From contig OY978528.1 of assembly GCA_963854835.1 (NCBI GenBank), positions 35,199,335 to 35,263,334 on the forward strand: 64,000 nucleotides of DNA, read 5' to 3'. Below the pieces are notes generated by a model. It worked only from the letters and a program-made list of their open reading frames with translations, made no database searches and had not been told where the DNA came from. This stretch comes from Megamerina dolium. Lineage: Eukaryota > Arthropoda > Insecta > Diptera > Megamerinidae. The position numbers and the translations under genes were made by a program. Below, piece after piece: positions 12,604 through 25,240 of this stretch (position 1 is its first letter; each line of letters starts with the position of its first letter).

Positions 12604-13370
12604 CGAGCGTAAGACAAAGTTCTTTTCCATTATTGTACTGCCTTTCATCTGGAGATTTTGCTAGAACTCATACATACAAATATATTGCCATAAGAAATAA
12701 GAAAAGTTTTAGTTCTTCCATCGGCTAACAAGACCATAACCCATTACAGGAGCCCTTCATCAGCATATAAATTTACACAACCACATGAGCGTGTATATAT
12801 AAGTTTCTTATTGTCTGCTTTATTCTGCTTTTACTGTACTGCACTCGCTACCGTCATACTCATATTTATGCATGCTTCTTTTTCCGACAAAAAATATTTT
12901 TCTCCATATTTTAGTTTCTCGAATTTACTTTTATTCGCTTATTTACTTTTATTTTACACTAGTTCTTTTTATGTTATATTATGAATGCAACTTATGTGCA
13001 CTGTAGTCGTGGCATATTTATATTGTACTTCCAATAAACAAGTTGCTAAACTCACCAGTGTCCTTTAAGCTGAAATATTCTATACATAATATTTTAAATT
13101 GTAATTACATTTAACACTCTAAATATTAAGTTATTTGATTTTGAAGCATACGAAAAAGTGAAAAGAAAAACATCAAAACTCTAATACCTCCAGAACATTC
13201 TACTCTTCCTAAATCGTGATAGGAATTTTTGTACGATTAAAGAAATTAGTGTAAACTTATCTCATTGAAACGTAACTACATTTACTCATAAAAAAGTACA
13301 TGACGTATACGCAATATCTAATTCCAACTTGTATTGAATATCACTCATACGTTGTGAATAATTTAATTTA
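12604..13370. other. AT-rich DNA, nothing recognised
   Basis: No gene or element recognised. Confidence 0.4.
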
Positions 13371-13650
13371 TATTCCGGTGATCGATACAGCAAGAATATA
13401 TTTGTATAGTTTTCTACACTTACGTGGGTGCCGTAGCTCAGTGGTTAGTGTGTTCGCCTTCTGATCTGTAGATTTTTCTTTCTAACGGTACCCACCTGTC
13501 GGCAAGCAATTGGCAATTCTTCCGACAGTAACAACTTGCCATGAAAAAGCTTCTAAAAAGAACTCTGTGACAAAGCTCAGAAAAAGTGATGTCACAAGTG
13601 TTCTGCCGTGGGGCCTTAAGTGCCACATATTTATTTTATTTATTCCGGTG
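13371..13650 (+). mobile_element. SINE copy with 5'-transduced flank, flanked by 10-bp TSD
   Basis: The direct repeat TATTCCGGTG (13371-13380 and 13641-13650) brackets an insert of 260 bp. The insert starts with about 41 bp that is not SINE (13381-13421). From 13386 these 36 bp match, with one mismatch, the unique 5' flank of the complete SINE at 17267-17638, read on its own strand. The SINE head follows from about 13422 with A box TAGCTCAGTGG at 13434-13444. Relative to the 17.3-kb copy, two internal blocks are missing: 49 bp including the B box, and about 97 bp of the 3' body. It ends in the usual CCACATATTTATTTT tail. Loss of the B box should disable internal pol III transcription. Confidence 0.85.
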
Positions 13651-15811
13651 GTTATTTTTCTCTCAGACGTATTTAAAAACTTGTGCCACGGTTTATTGAA
13701 ATAAGAATCAATCTAACCTGAAAATTCTCAACGGCAAAATAAAAGTGCATAAACATGCACGTTGATGGGGAATATGTATGCATTCGTACATATCAAATGA
13801 TAAAGTGTGAGTTAAAAAGGTAAAAATATTGAGAAATCGAGAGAACCAAAATTATATGGGAAAATTATGTATGTATATATGTACTTATATACACATACAC
13901 ACATACACAGCCAAAACTGGAATATGGAAAGGAACATACATCTAGTATATGCTGCTACATATAGTATTAACCATATATATAAGTTATGCATGCCATGTAG
14001 CCGTAAATGTACTCAAAGTTATACATACGAACATTGGCACACATACACAAACAGTAACAGCTTCAAGTTGCAATAAAAAAGGTGAAAGGAAATGTTCAAA
14101 TCAGAAATGAAAAACTAAAAAAACAAGCAAAACAGAGGCTACCAAACAGAGAGTAATGCAGAAATAGACGTGTGTAAGTTTATATATATAGTAGAAACAT
14201 TAAATTACAAGTTACAACGACTACGAAGAAGAGAAATTAGTAGCAACCAAAGCAGAACACTAACTGGTTTTTTTTTTTTAATTGAAACTATTTAAAAATA
14301 TATATTCAGCCAAAAGAAAAACACTATAAGCTAACGTCGCTAAATTGTCGAATGGCAGAAATTGATTGACGTACTGTTGAGTTTGAAGCTGGATTGAGGA
14401 AAACGCAAAAGTTCGACATATTTAAAAATAAGACTCTTGCATTCATTCCCAATTTTCTTTTTCACTTTAATTTCTCAAACTACTTTACTCTTTTTCACAC
14501 TACTACTACATCGCAACACAGTGACGAATAGAAAATGTTGAGGAAGTAAAGAAATCTATACACACACAAACACATAGTCCAAAGTGCTATAGTGCATTCA
14601 TATTGATGTATAAGGGCTATCTTTGTGTGTGGGTTTGTACTAAATGATCTTGGATCGCATGAAATAACAAAGTTAATTGCACTAACAACTATAATGCCCA
14701 TACACACTCTCAAACAGTATATTTAGAATATTTCTTTGGTAAAGTTTCAGTAAAAATTTAAGACCAGCAAAATTATACAAATGCATCAACATATGGTAGC
14801 TAAATAAAACGGAAAGAGAAGAAAAGTTATAATGAAAGATGAAAGAAGTCGATAACATTAAGCAATGGACATTCATGAAAGTTATATTACACCTAATACT
14901 ACCACTACTACTACCGCTTATACTACATACTACTATTGTTATTGCTATTGCTACTACTACTACTGCTGCTATTAATACAGCAATTTATTTAAAGTTTACT
15001 GCACATTGAAGTTATTAAACTTGCGAACACACCCAACCAACCAGTCCACGCAATAGACACACTCACAAGAGAAGAACTGCAGCAGTGGTAGCAGTATGTT
15101 ATGGAAACTGCATTCTTGTAAATGGCTCCTCTGTATGTGCATACATACTACATCTAGTAGGTTATCTTCTATTCGGTTTCTCTTTGCTCTTATTTTCCTT
15201 TTTCTATCTTAATATTTTATTCTTTGCATCAACACTGTGTATGTAGTATATCCAGTACTCGTACGACTGTTGCTCTCATACTGCCCATGTTGCTGCTCTT
15301 TTCTTTTTAACTGTTTTGATTTTATTTTTCTCATATTATATACTCAATAAATAGATGAATGGAATAAATAGGTATGAAGCAAACTGAATTCATACGTGAA
15401 TTGTTTTCCCAACAATAACAAGTAATACGATAATATTGCAGCTAACACATAATCATACAGATATACAATACAAACATATTTATATTGTATTATATAAACA
15501 TGTTCGCATATATGTACTCCCATTTATACCTCATGTTTATTCCTGACTGGTTGTTACTTAAGTTGCTATTTTGTCGGTGTGCACCTATACCTATACATTA
15601 TAGCTGATGGTGCTGTCTTGGCAAATATGTGTGAAAAAGGAGCATTTCATGTCAAGCAACAGCAACAGCACATAAGTTATTCAAGACGCAACAAAAACAG
15701 AGAAGGTGAGTAAGTACTTAGAGATAGTGAGAAAGGCAAACAGTTTTGGATGAAGGTGATGAAAAGTGTATAGTTTAGTTGGGAGAAAATAAGAATATGA
15801 GTATGTATGTA
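13651..15811. other. AT-rich DNA with short ACT/CTA repeats
   Basis: No gene recognised. Degenerate ACT/TACTAC trinucleotides lie at about 14895-14985. ORFs are short and without motifs. Confidence 0.45.
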
Positions 15812-17073
15812 CGAGGGCGGAATGACAAAGAAGCTACCTAAGTACGAAAAAGGCAGCACAAACACAAAAACTTTTTTTTTGAAATTGCGATCTGTCAAAC
15901 GTCAGCTGTTAAAATTTCACCCAAATTCATCGATTAGTTTATTTGTCGTAGTCGTTTGAAGTAACCAACTTTTGTGTTTCTTGAAAAATGGAAAAAAGCG
16001 AATTTCGTGCAGTGATTAAACACTATTATTTGAAAGAGAAAACGACGAAAGAGACAAAAGAAAAGCTCGATAAACATTACGGTGAGTCTGCTCCGTCAGA
16101 TTACATGGTAAAATATTGGATTGCTGAATTTAAACGCGGCCGTACAAGCACTGCAACAATACCATCAACAGGAAGGCCAAAAGAGGTGGTTACTGAAGAA
16201 AATATCAAGAAAAACCTCGATATCGTTTTTAATGATCGCCGAGTCAAGTTGCGTAAGATTGTTGAAATGGTAAACATCTCATATGAGCGTGTGTTCAACA
16301 TTTTGCACGAACATTTGCATATGAAAAAGCTATCGGCAAGATGAGTGCCGCCTTTGCTCAGTGCCGAACAAAAACGAGTTCGAGAGACATGATAAAGCAT
16401 AATCCTGTTGATTTTTGTCGATTAATAACTGCTGATGAAACGTGGGTCCACTACTACACACCTGAAACCAAAAATCAATCGAAACAATTGGTGGAAGCTG
16501 GTGGAAGTGCTCCGAAGTAGGCGAAGGCAGTGAAATCGGCTGGCAAGGTTACGGCCACTGTATTTTGGGATGCACTCAGAATATTGCTTATCGATTATCT
16601 TGAAAAAGGATCCACAATCAAAGGAAAGTACTATCGTGCATTATTGGATCAATTGAATGATGCAATCAAGAAGAAACGACCACATTTAAAGAAGAAAAAA
16701 GTGCTCTTTCTTCAAGACAACGCACCGGTTCACACAGCATTAGATACGATGCTAAAATTACGTGAAATACACTTCGAATTGATCATCCACCTTATAGTCC
16801 AAATTTAGCTCCTAGTGACTTTTCCCTGTTCCAAACTTGAAAAAATGACTCGCAGGAAAAAGATTCAGCTCAAACGAAGAAGTGAATACCGAAACTAACG
16901 CGTATTTTGAGGGGTTCCCGAAATCGTATTATTCAGATGGTATAAAAAAGTTGGAATATCGTCTTACTAAGTGTGTCGCAGTAAAAGGAGACTATGTTGA
17001 GAAATAAATGGTTTTTGAAAAACAATAAATGTTTTTTTCCTACTTAGGTAGCTTCATTATCAATCCGCCCTCG
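15812..17073 (+). mobile_element. Mariner (DD34D), full length
   Basis: The ends begin CGAGGGCGGAATGACAAAGA at 15812 and end with a matching inverted copy at 17073. TA lies outside both ends (15810-15811 and 17074-17075). The inverted repeats share GAAGCTACCTAAGTA and about 30 bp overall. The total of 1,262 bp is the normal mariner length. Confidence 0.9.
15988..17007 (+). pseudogene. mariner transposase, DD34D, frameshifted
   Basis: The ATG at 15988 opens MEKSEFRAVIKHYYLKEKTT, the first helix-turn-helix, and the frame is open for 118 codons through the second DNA-binding domain. A frame break near 16340 precedes WVPPLL-type linker sequence, and there is an in-frame TAG near 16520 plus a further frame break near 16780. 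The catalytic triad is still readable across frames: TADETW (first Asp, about nt 16435), FLQDNAPVHTA (second, about nt 16720) and LAPSDFSLF (third, about nt 16815). The YSPD signature has become YSPN. The C-terminus ends CVAVKGDYVEK at 17005-17007 TAA. Similarity is to irritans/mellifera-type mariners; the subfamily is not resolved by eye. Confidence 0.85.
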
Positions 17074-17252
17074 TATGTATGCGTATGATAGGAATAGATA
17101 AGTATGTGACCACGTAAGTGTGTTTAAAGTCTCAACTACTAAAAGTGAATGTCAACTGAGTAGCTAGTGCTATGATGTATTGATATATACATTAGATTGG
17201 GTCAATTGTATTAGCACATAACAGCTTGTAACTTGTTTGATGGTGTCGATGG

Positions 17253-17652
17253 AAGTGTAGAAAACTAAAAAAAAAATAAATAAATATGTGGCACTTAAAG
17301 CCCCAAAGGGTTCATTGGCCGAGCTTCTCTTCCATTACTGTTTTGCGTCTTAAATTTTTGGACAGTATTAGAATGGACCTACTTATTTTATCCGGTTCCG
17401 AACGGCAGAACACTTGTGACATCACTTTTTCTGAGCTTTGTCACAGAGTTCTTTTTAGAAGCTTTTTCATTGCAAGTTGTTACTGTCGGAAGAATTGCCA
17501 ATTGCTTGCCGACAGGTGGGTACCGTTCGAAAGAAAAATCTTTTCGATATTAAATTTGTTATGCATCAGCCGGGGATTGAACCACGACCTACAGATCAGA
17601 AGGCGAACACACTAACCACTGAGCTACGGCACCCACGTAAGTATAGAAAACT
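17253..17652 (-). mobile_element. Complete tRNA-derived SINE with 14-bp TSD
   Basis: The target duplication AAGTGTAGAAAACT (17253-17266) and AAGTATAGAAAACT (17639-17652) differ at one base. The SINE (17267-17638, 372 bp) runs on the minus strand. Its head has an A box TAGCTCAGTGG and a B box GGTTCAATCCC, followed by a unique body and a 3' end with A-rich tail (A-run at 17267-17276 on plus). It is the likely source of the transduced copy at 13.4 kb. Minus-strand ORFs inside (with a QPGIEPRPTDQK-type string on the opposite reading) are tRNA-head translations, not genes. Confidence 0.9.
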
Positions 17653-19604
17653 ATACAAATATATTCTTGCTGTAGTTCACATCAAGCGTCAAGTATAAAA
17701 GTGGGCGTGTAACATTAATTATATCGCTTAATTTCAATATCTTAATGTTTGAAAATTGCTTAAAAAGTGTGAGTATCTTTGGGTGTAGAACATAACTAGG
17801 TGTAGGTCGACTGAGGCATTCCTACGAATATGTGATCACGTAAGTACAGTTGCCTTTATCTAATCTAATTCTTAAAATCAAGTTACGATTGCTTACACTT
17901 TTGGAAAAATTATTGTACAAATGTCTTATCAAAGTACTAAACGCAGATTTACAACACCTAATAAAAAATTATTACTTAGAATCATTTAATAACTCTGTTA
18001 TTTTCTTTTTTTTTATTTCTCCATTCTTAGCCTATGACGCACCCTAGTATATGTATGTGTAAATCCGTATTCTTATATACGAATAAGGTATATTGATATA
18101 ATAAAATTATTTTAATAGTATAGGTGTATTAAAACTATTTTAATTGATTTCTGTATAAGGATATTCGATTTTTGTTGGAAAATTATAACTTAAATAGTTC
18201 GAATACTATTACAATATTAAAGCAAGTGAAAATTGCAATACATGCAAAGAAATAAGTATATATATTTAACAATATAGCCATTTCAATATTAATATCAAGC
18301 AATCATAAGCTATGCCGAACGTTAATATTGCTAAATTGACTTCAAGACAGTCTCTTCTAGCATATGGTCTAGCATATGGTATGAAAAATTCAAAAGCGAT
18401 TTAGCGTACTCTACTAGACCGCTAGAGCTAGTTTATGTCTTTAATATTATAAAATGTTAAATTAGTCAACGTTAGAGATAATCATTTGTAATATGTATAA
18501 ATAAATTTCATAAAATGAATTTAGAAATCTAAACATTGAACGTTAGATGGTCGAAATATACTTTAGAATAAACAAAAATAAAAAATAATTTTATTTCATA
18601 AATTTTATTTAATAAATTTATTTTCATTCTTACTGTGCGTCTGTGCAAATCGCTCTTGTTTTATGTTTTTATTTGAATTTATGATTTGTATTCTTCTTCT
18701 TCTTCTACAGCTTTTCTCCTTCCGTCTCTGTTTCAACTCATGTGCCATTTATGAGGTCCTCAGTTACATAAGCTTACATACAGGCGCACATGTGTATACA
18801 TTCATGCATGTGTACACACATAGATAAACTTCCATTTACCACTTTCATATGCGTTTGCATAAGGATATCTCTTTATTTGTATGCAAGAACGTCTACATGT
18901 GACTGTGTTTGCCTATAAAATGGCAAAAAGCAACAACAACAACAAGAACAACAACAACAACAAGTGGAACAAATATCAACGTTGCGCAGAAAACTTGGCA
19001 TTATTTTTTCCTTTTAATTTTTCTTCTCTTCTTTTTTTTTTTTCTTTTTTCTTTTCTTTTATTTTATATTTTACCTTTTTCTACTCTCATTTTGCTACCA
19101 TGAAACCGCCCGTTTTACATATATATATGAACATATATATGATTGTAGATACATACATACATTTGTATACATCCTACAACCCAAGTCCCATGATACTCTC
19201 GACACATTTTATGCTTCCAAGTTGCCAACTTTTGGGTTTATTTTTTCATTTTATATTTTCCTTCATATTTATTTTTTACCTTCTTTGGTTTTTTTTAGTT
19301 TTTGCCTTATTTCACTCTACCAACAAGCTTTTATAGGATTTTTATATAAAAACTTTACCCAAAAAGGAAAAACGAACAGCTGATACAAAAAAAAAGAAAA
19401 CATTCTATTCACATTACATTCTCTACACATTACTACGTATATACAAAACATGCTTATATACTAAGCGCTCGTTTTCTACTTTTGCTATTCGTTCACATTT
19501 ACACATCAGCAATAGGACCAGCATCAGCAGCAGCAATTGCTTAATGTTGACGTGGTACCGTGGTACAAGTTTCACTATATTTGGGTAAAAATTCCAAATA
19601 CCTA
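17653..19604. other. AT-rich DNA, CAA and poly-T tracts
   Basis: No gene recognised. An ACA-repeat stretch lies at about 18930-18965, followed by long T/C-rich runs at 19010-19090 that produce a Phe-rich ORF (18881-19336) with no motif. Confidence 0.45.
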
Positions 19605-19900
19605 CTCATTTCATATGTCCTGTTGAAACCAAATGTCGTTCATGTCATCGTTTAGCATGGCACGGTAACGAAGACTCCATGCTCATTTTCGAAGAAAAAT
19701 GGCCAAACGATGCCGCCGGACCACACCAACCAGTCACTCGCTGTGGATGCATTGGCTTCTCAACAACCGCATGTGGATTCTCTGATCCACAAATTTCCAT
19801 TGATTGAAGCCAAAACAATAGAAAATTTATTGTAAAATTGGTTTTTTTTAACTTTGTATTTGGCGAAGTAATTTTCAGTCTGTAAAATTTCGCTTTTTGC
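19605..19900 (-). pseudogene. Tc1/mariner-type transposase middle fragment
   Basis: The minus strand reads ICGSENPHAVVEKPMHPQRV then WCGPAASFGHFSSK, the region between the first and second catalytic Asp in transposases related to the one at 6836. A further piece near 19605-19660 reads RYRAMLN and DMNDIWFQQ, just before the second catalytic Asp. The stretch normally between those two pieces is deleted. The family differs from the 6.8-kb copy in wording. No terminal repeats were found. Confidence 0.7.
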
Positions 19901-19977
19901 AAATATCAAGTAGGACTTATTGATTGTAAGCCTGGCGTGATTTATGAAATAAAAACATTATATGTTTCTAGAAAATC

Positions 19978-20214
19978 TTAAATTGTTTGTGTTTCAATTT
20001 TCATCCCCAAGTTTCGAAGCTTTCTTCGATTGTTTTGATATGACCTGTAAAGTTGATTTGATAAGCGCAACGATTCGCTGGTCAATTTAAATTGCTTTGC
20101 AAGGAAAGGAGTATATGATAGGTGGACAACGCAAGAATTCAAACACATTCGAATCCATCGTCTGATATTTTCCGCTGCACCATTATGTTTTACCTTAAAT
20201 ATCATAGAACACAT
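19978..20214 (-). pseudogene. Possible transposase C-terminal relic
   Basis: A minus-strand reading contains RMCLNSCVVHLSYTPF, which resembles the R-C-SRGGHL end of DDxD transposases like the fragment at 19605-19900. Its order (C-terminus 5' of the middle piece) would require rearrangement or two elements. The match is short. Confidence 0.3.
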
Positions 20215-22795
20215 TTCATTTTTTATGAGGAAGCTAAATAAAGAGCTTACTGTTAAATTTCACATTTCTGAGAGTGTTGAAAAGAATTCCTTCAAAATGA
20301 TTTTTTAAGTCAAAATGTATTCCTGGTATGTTACCAGCCCCATAGTGCATCGAAAATTACTTCTAGTAATCATAATGATCTTCGTGATAATGATCTTTCT
20401 GATGATGTTAATGAAGATGATGATGATGATGTCAATACTAATAATGGTGATGCTCTACGTTGTCTGAATGACCGAAAATGTATGATAGTGTGCGACCTGT
20501 AAATAGGTAGTCCACATCTTTAGTTGGAGAGGGTAGTTGGTTGGTTGGGTCCGACATAAAACGGATGCTTTTCAGTTTGTTCGATGTGAAAAATTACTTT
20601 ATATGTATGTACGAATATGTCTGTATATATGTATCTATGTATCTTCATGTAGCTTTGTGTGAATATACACGGATTTGTAAGTGTCTTGTTTCCAAAGTAT
20701 GGGAAATGGTGTTGCGGGATGAGTTTGGTATTCGGTGTTATTTTATCAAGTACCTTTTGCGTTGCAATTTATTTCGATTTATTTTTTGTATATATCGTAT
20801 TTTTTTTACAACACGTTTTATATAGCTACATTTTCTTTCCATTTTTTTTTTCATTTCTTTTTATTTGTACTTTTTTGTAAGATTATTTTTATTGTATTTT
20901 TGCTGTTGTGTTTTTGGGTAAACTTTTTCTTAATTTTGGTTGTATTTTAAATTAAGCATTTTATTTTCTTGTTTTGTAATTTTCGCTTTGTTATATTCTT
21001 TCTTTTTTCTCCTATTTTTTTTTTTTTGTTTGCAAATGGTTAGGAAAAGGTGATATTGCAAAATGTGTATTATATTATTTCGGAATTCTTTTTATTTACA
21101 ACCATATGGACGTGATCATCGTATGTGGTATGAATATTTGATAATTTTTCTTCGTATTGCATTTTATCCGTTGTTGATAGAAGGATTTCAGAAAACCTTT
21201 TCGTGTATTTGGTTCTTTTTTGGTGTAAGTAGTATGAGAGAAAATATAATTTATTGGTTTAACCAAGCAGCTATATACTTACATACGTTTATAAATTATT
21301 GTAGTGGGTATAACAAGTTATTAAAAATATACAACGACTTTTTTTATTGCAATGAATCCATAGAGCTTCGTTACATCAAATCCTCGATTCAAGTTCTGAC
21401 TCCACCAAATTTATAAAGCCATCGATGTATACAATCGATGGAAAACAAATTTATCAATGACAAATGATCCATGATATTGTACATCCGAGATATATTAAAA
21501 ATATTCGCTATCAGGAGAATGTTTCTCAGTCTAAATTTGTGGTATGGAAGCCCTTATTTTAACCGATATCAACATTATTATTTCTATATTAATGCATCTT
21601 TGTCAATATATTGGTTGGTCAAGATCAAACTGGTACCTCACTGTTCTAAAGTTCATATCCAAACAATTTGCTATGAATAACGAAACGATCACGGTTAAGT
21701 GTATATCCACAAAATATCACTTAGGATCGTTAATCTTTCTAATATTTGGATATTACTTTTATTTTTCCATTCTCAAATAGAATTGTTATAAAGAGGAAGA
21801 AAAAAAACAAAAATATAATATTGCAAAAAATGCATAAATGAAGAATAACATTCTTTGACATTCTCTATCCGACTGTTTTTCCTATCTTTTTATTTATTAT
21901 AGTGTAGGTACTTGTACCATCTCTTCTTCAAGCAAGATGTCGAAAATCTTTCAAAATTTTACAACAATTGCTCCTATTGTATGTAGATACGTATATATTC
22001 TTTTTACAACTTATTTCCTATTTCTTTCCAACACACAAAAACGCACACTCAAACACAAAAATTACATACAAACGCATACACTATATAGTTCATACTTAGC
22101 ATTTGAGTCTATTTTTCTTCTGATTTGTTAGCTTTTGTCATTGTCGTCTTTGACATTATTGCCATTGTAGTTGTAAGCAATTTTTTCTCGAAAACACACT
22201 TACACACACACACATATCCAAATGCAAACATAACTCAACAGTACCCAGCCAACTAAAATTGTTGCCTTCATCTCCCAAAACATATATTAACAACACAAAT
22301 TATATACACAAACATACACATACACACGCACACACACTCATCATAAATTCCTTTAGATCCAGCATGACTCTTTGTCGCGTTAGTACTAGTCTAAATGTAT
22401 AAAACGTGCAACTCTGCATACATACTTACATCTAGCAACAGCAACAATAATAACTGAGTTATTTCTTCTTTTGCAGCTACCACTTTATGTGGCTTTTCTT
22501 TTTTCCTTTTTCTTTTCGATTATTTTTTCACAACTTTTTCTTTGTTCTATTTGTAGTCCATTACATACACACACGCACACATCAACACATGCAATACATA
22601 AAACACATACACGAAGTTGGAAAATTCATTAAGAGTTAACTTCCTTATAGAAACTGAGCTCCGGGTTTTTTTGGCCTTCGTTGCCAATTCTGCAAGTAGC
22701 TACGGTAACAGTGATGATGGCAGTGACGCAAACCTCACACATTTTATGTATATTTGCCTTCCAAGTCTTCTTATCGTTGGTATATCTACTCATAC

Positions 22796-22796
<1 letters not shown>
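20215..22796. other. AT-rich DNA with GAT and T-rich repeats
   Basis: No gene recognised. GAT trinucleotides are at about 20400-20440. Several Phe/Tyr-rich ORFs at 20541-21780 have no motif or coding-like codon bias. Confidence 0.45.

Positions 22797-22851
<55 letters not shown>
22797..22851. repeat. TA microsatellite
   Basis: About 50 bp of pure TA repeat. Confidence 0.95.
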
Positions 22852-23794
<943 letters not shown>

Positions 23795-23862
23795 TGTACA
23801 TATCTGTATACAAGTAAATTTCTGTTTGTAAATACATACGTACTTATATATAAATAGTGACA

Positions 23863-24055
23863 CAGTGACGAGCAAAATACTTATGAAAATGTTTCAATCA
23901 AAAATGTCCATTTAATTTTTCAATTCAACTTTAAATATACGATTTTATAATAATAGTTGTTAGAAGGTGAAATAATTTCAAATAATTTGAAATAAACGGA
24001 CACATTTGAAACAAATTTTATTTCACTCGTGTCGTCACTCGTTTGCTCGTCACTG
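23863..24055. mobile_element. 193-bp MITE with CAGTGACGAGCAAA ends
   Basis: CAGTGACGAGCAAA at 23863-23876 is matched by TTTGCTCGTCACTG at 24042-24055. The right end is followed by TA (24056-24057); the left neighbour is CA, a possible decayed TA. The interior is AT-rich with no ORF. Ends of this form are typical of Tc1-like elements, so this is probably a deletion derivative of one. Confidence 0.65.
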
Positions 24056-24057
24056 TA

Positions 24058-24690
24058 TCTTCATATGAATATGTGTTTTAGTACATACATACACATATGT
24101 GATAATATGATATTTGTAATTGACTTTTTTTTAAATATTCTAATGTAGTGACACAAAAAAAATTTAAATAGTATGAAATATTAGTATTTCTATTTTTTTA
24201 TTTTTAATTTTTTTTTTATGTTTTGTAAATATTTCTGAATTTATGAGTTGTGTGGTTATTATTCTATATTTGAAGTACACATACCCACACTCATAGCTGC
24301 AACTGTATAATTACACTTTTAATATAAAATTTTATGAATTTATTATTGCATATTATTTTATTTTTCCATAGATAATTTTATTTTAATTATTTGATTATTT
24401 TATTTTTAATATATTTGCCTGTACTCTGCATATATCAGCAAGTAACATATTTAAAAATATAGAATAACTACAAGAATACATAAAAAAGTTGCTCGAAAAC
24501 TATTCCTGGTAACTTATTATGGTTACAAATACTGATACTTTTTTTCGCAATCGAGAAACACTAATTTCGTCGTATTCTGAATTGGCTCAACACATAAAAA
24601 CAAAAAAATTAAGTTTTATGTATCTACAAAAAAAAAATGGGGAACAAATTGAGACCAAAAACAAGAAATAACTCTGGATAGCGAGGATCA
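24058..24690. other. AT-rich DNA, nothing recognised
   Basis: No gene recognised. The segment at about 24565-24660 (AAACACTAATTTCGTC onward) recurs in diverged form at 25350-25560, on the other side of the LINE relic. Confidence 0.4.
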
Positions 24691-25235
24691 TGAGAGCTCA
24701 AATTCTCTTAGGTTCAAACCATGTGTTTCGCAGTCTCAATGAATATGTTAAACAAATATATTTATTATAATTATGGATTAGCTGACTTTTTGGAAATCCG
24801 TAATATAATTTATCTTCATCGTCTTATTACTCGTAAAACACCTGGGTATCTATATGAGAAATTGCGATTTTTGCAATCTACACTATACACTCAACTCATT
24901 ATCCCTAGGTTTACACATTTGAATTCTAGTCGTTATATTCTCAAGCGAATTGTTCATGTTGGTGGTTTCAGAAGCAATCTCATCCGACACTACACCCTTC
25001 AACTTCCTCTTCCTCTTCCTCTAACTTCTACCTCCTTATCTTTTGTTCATATTTCTTTAATTTTTACCCTTAATTTTACCTTTAATTAAGTTTCTTAGTG
25101 CAATATTTATTAAGTTTCATTAGTATATACGATTTTTACTGTAAATCTCCTTTAAATGTAATGTACTATATATGAATGAGTTCTTTATGTACAGTGCTGC
25201 AACTTTGATAATAATGATAGTAATAATAATAAATA
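24691..25235 (+). pseudogene. Non-LTR retrotransposon 3' relic with AAT tail
   Basis: The reading at 24721-25089 contains LEIRNIIYLHRLITRKTPGY then LIIPRFTHLNSSRY, the kind of region found near the C-terminus of ORF2 in insect non-LTR elements, past the reverse transcriptase. A 3' untranslated stretch follows to an AAT-rich tail (about 25207-25240, GATAATAATGATAGTAATAATAATAAAT in part). TAA-type tails rather than poly(A) are known from the I clade. The reverse transcriptase itself is absent, so this is a strongly 5'-truncated relic. The family call rests on pattern memory, not alignment. Confidence 0.45.
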
Positions 25236-25240
25236 TAGTA

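Noticed and set aside
20541..21780. Series of Phe/Tyr/Ile-rich ORFs as membrane proteins
   Set aside because: They follow T-rich DNA, overlap one another in different frames and show no coding-like codon bias or recognisable motif.
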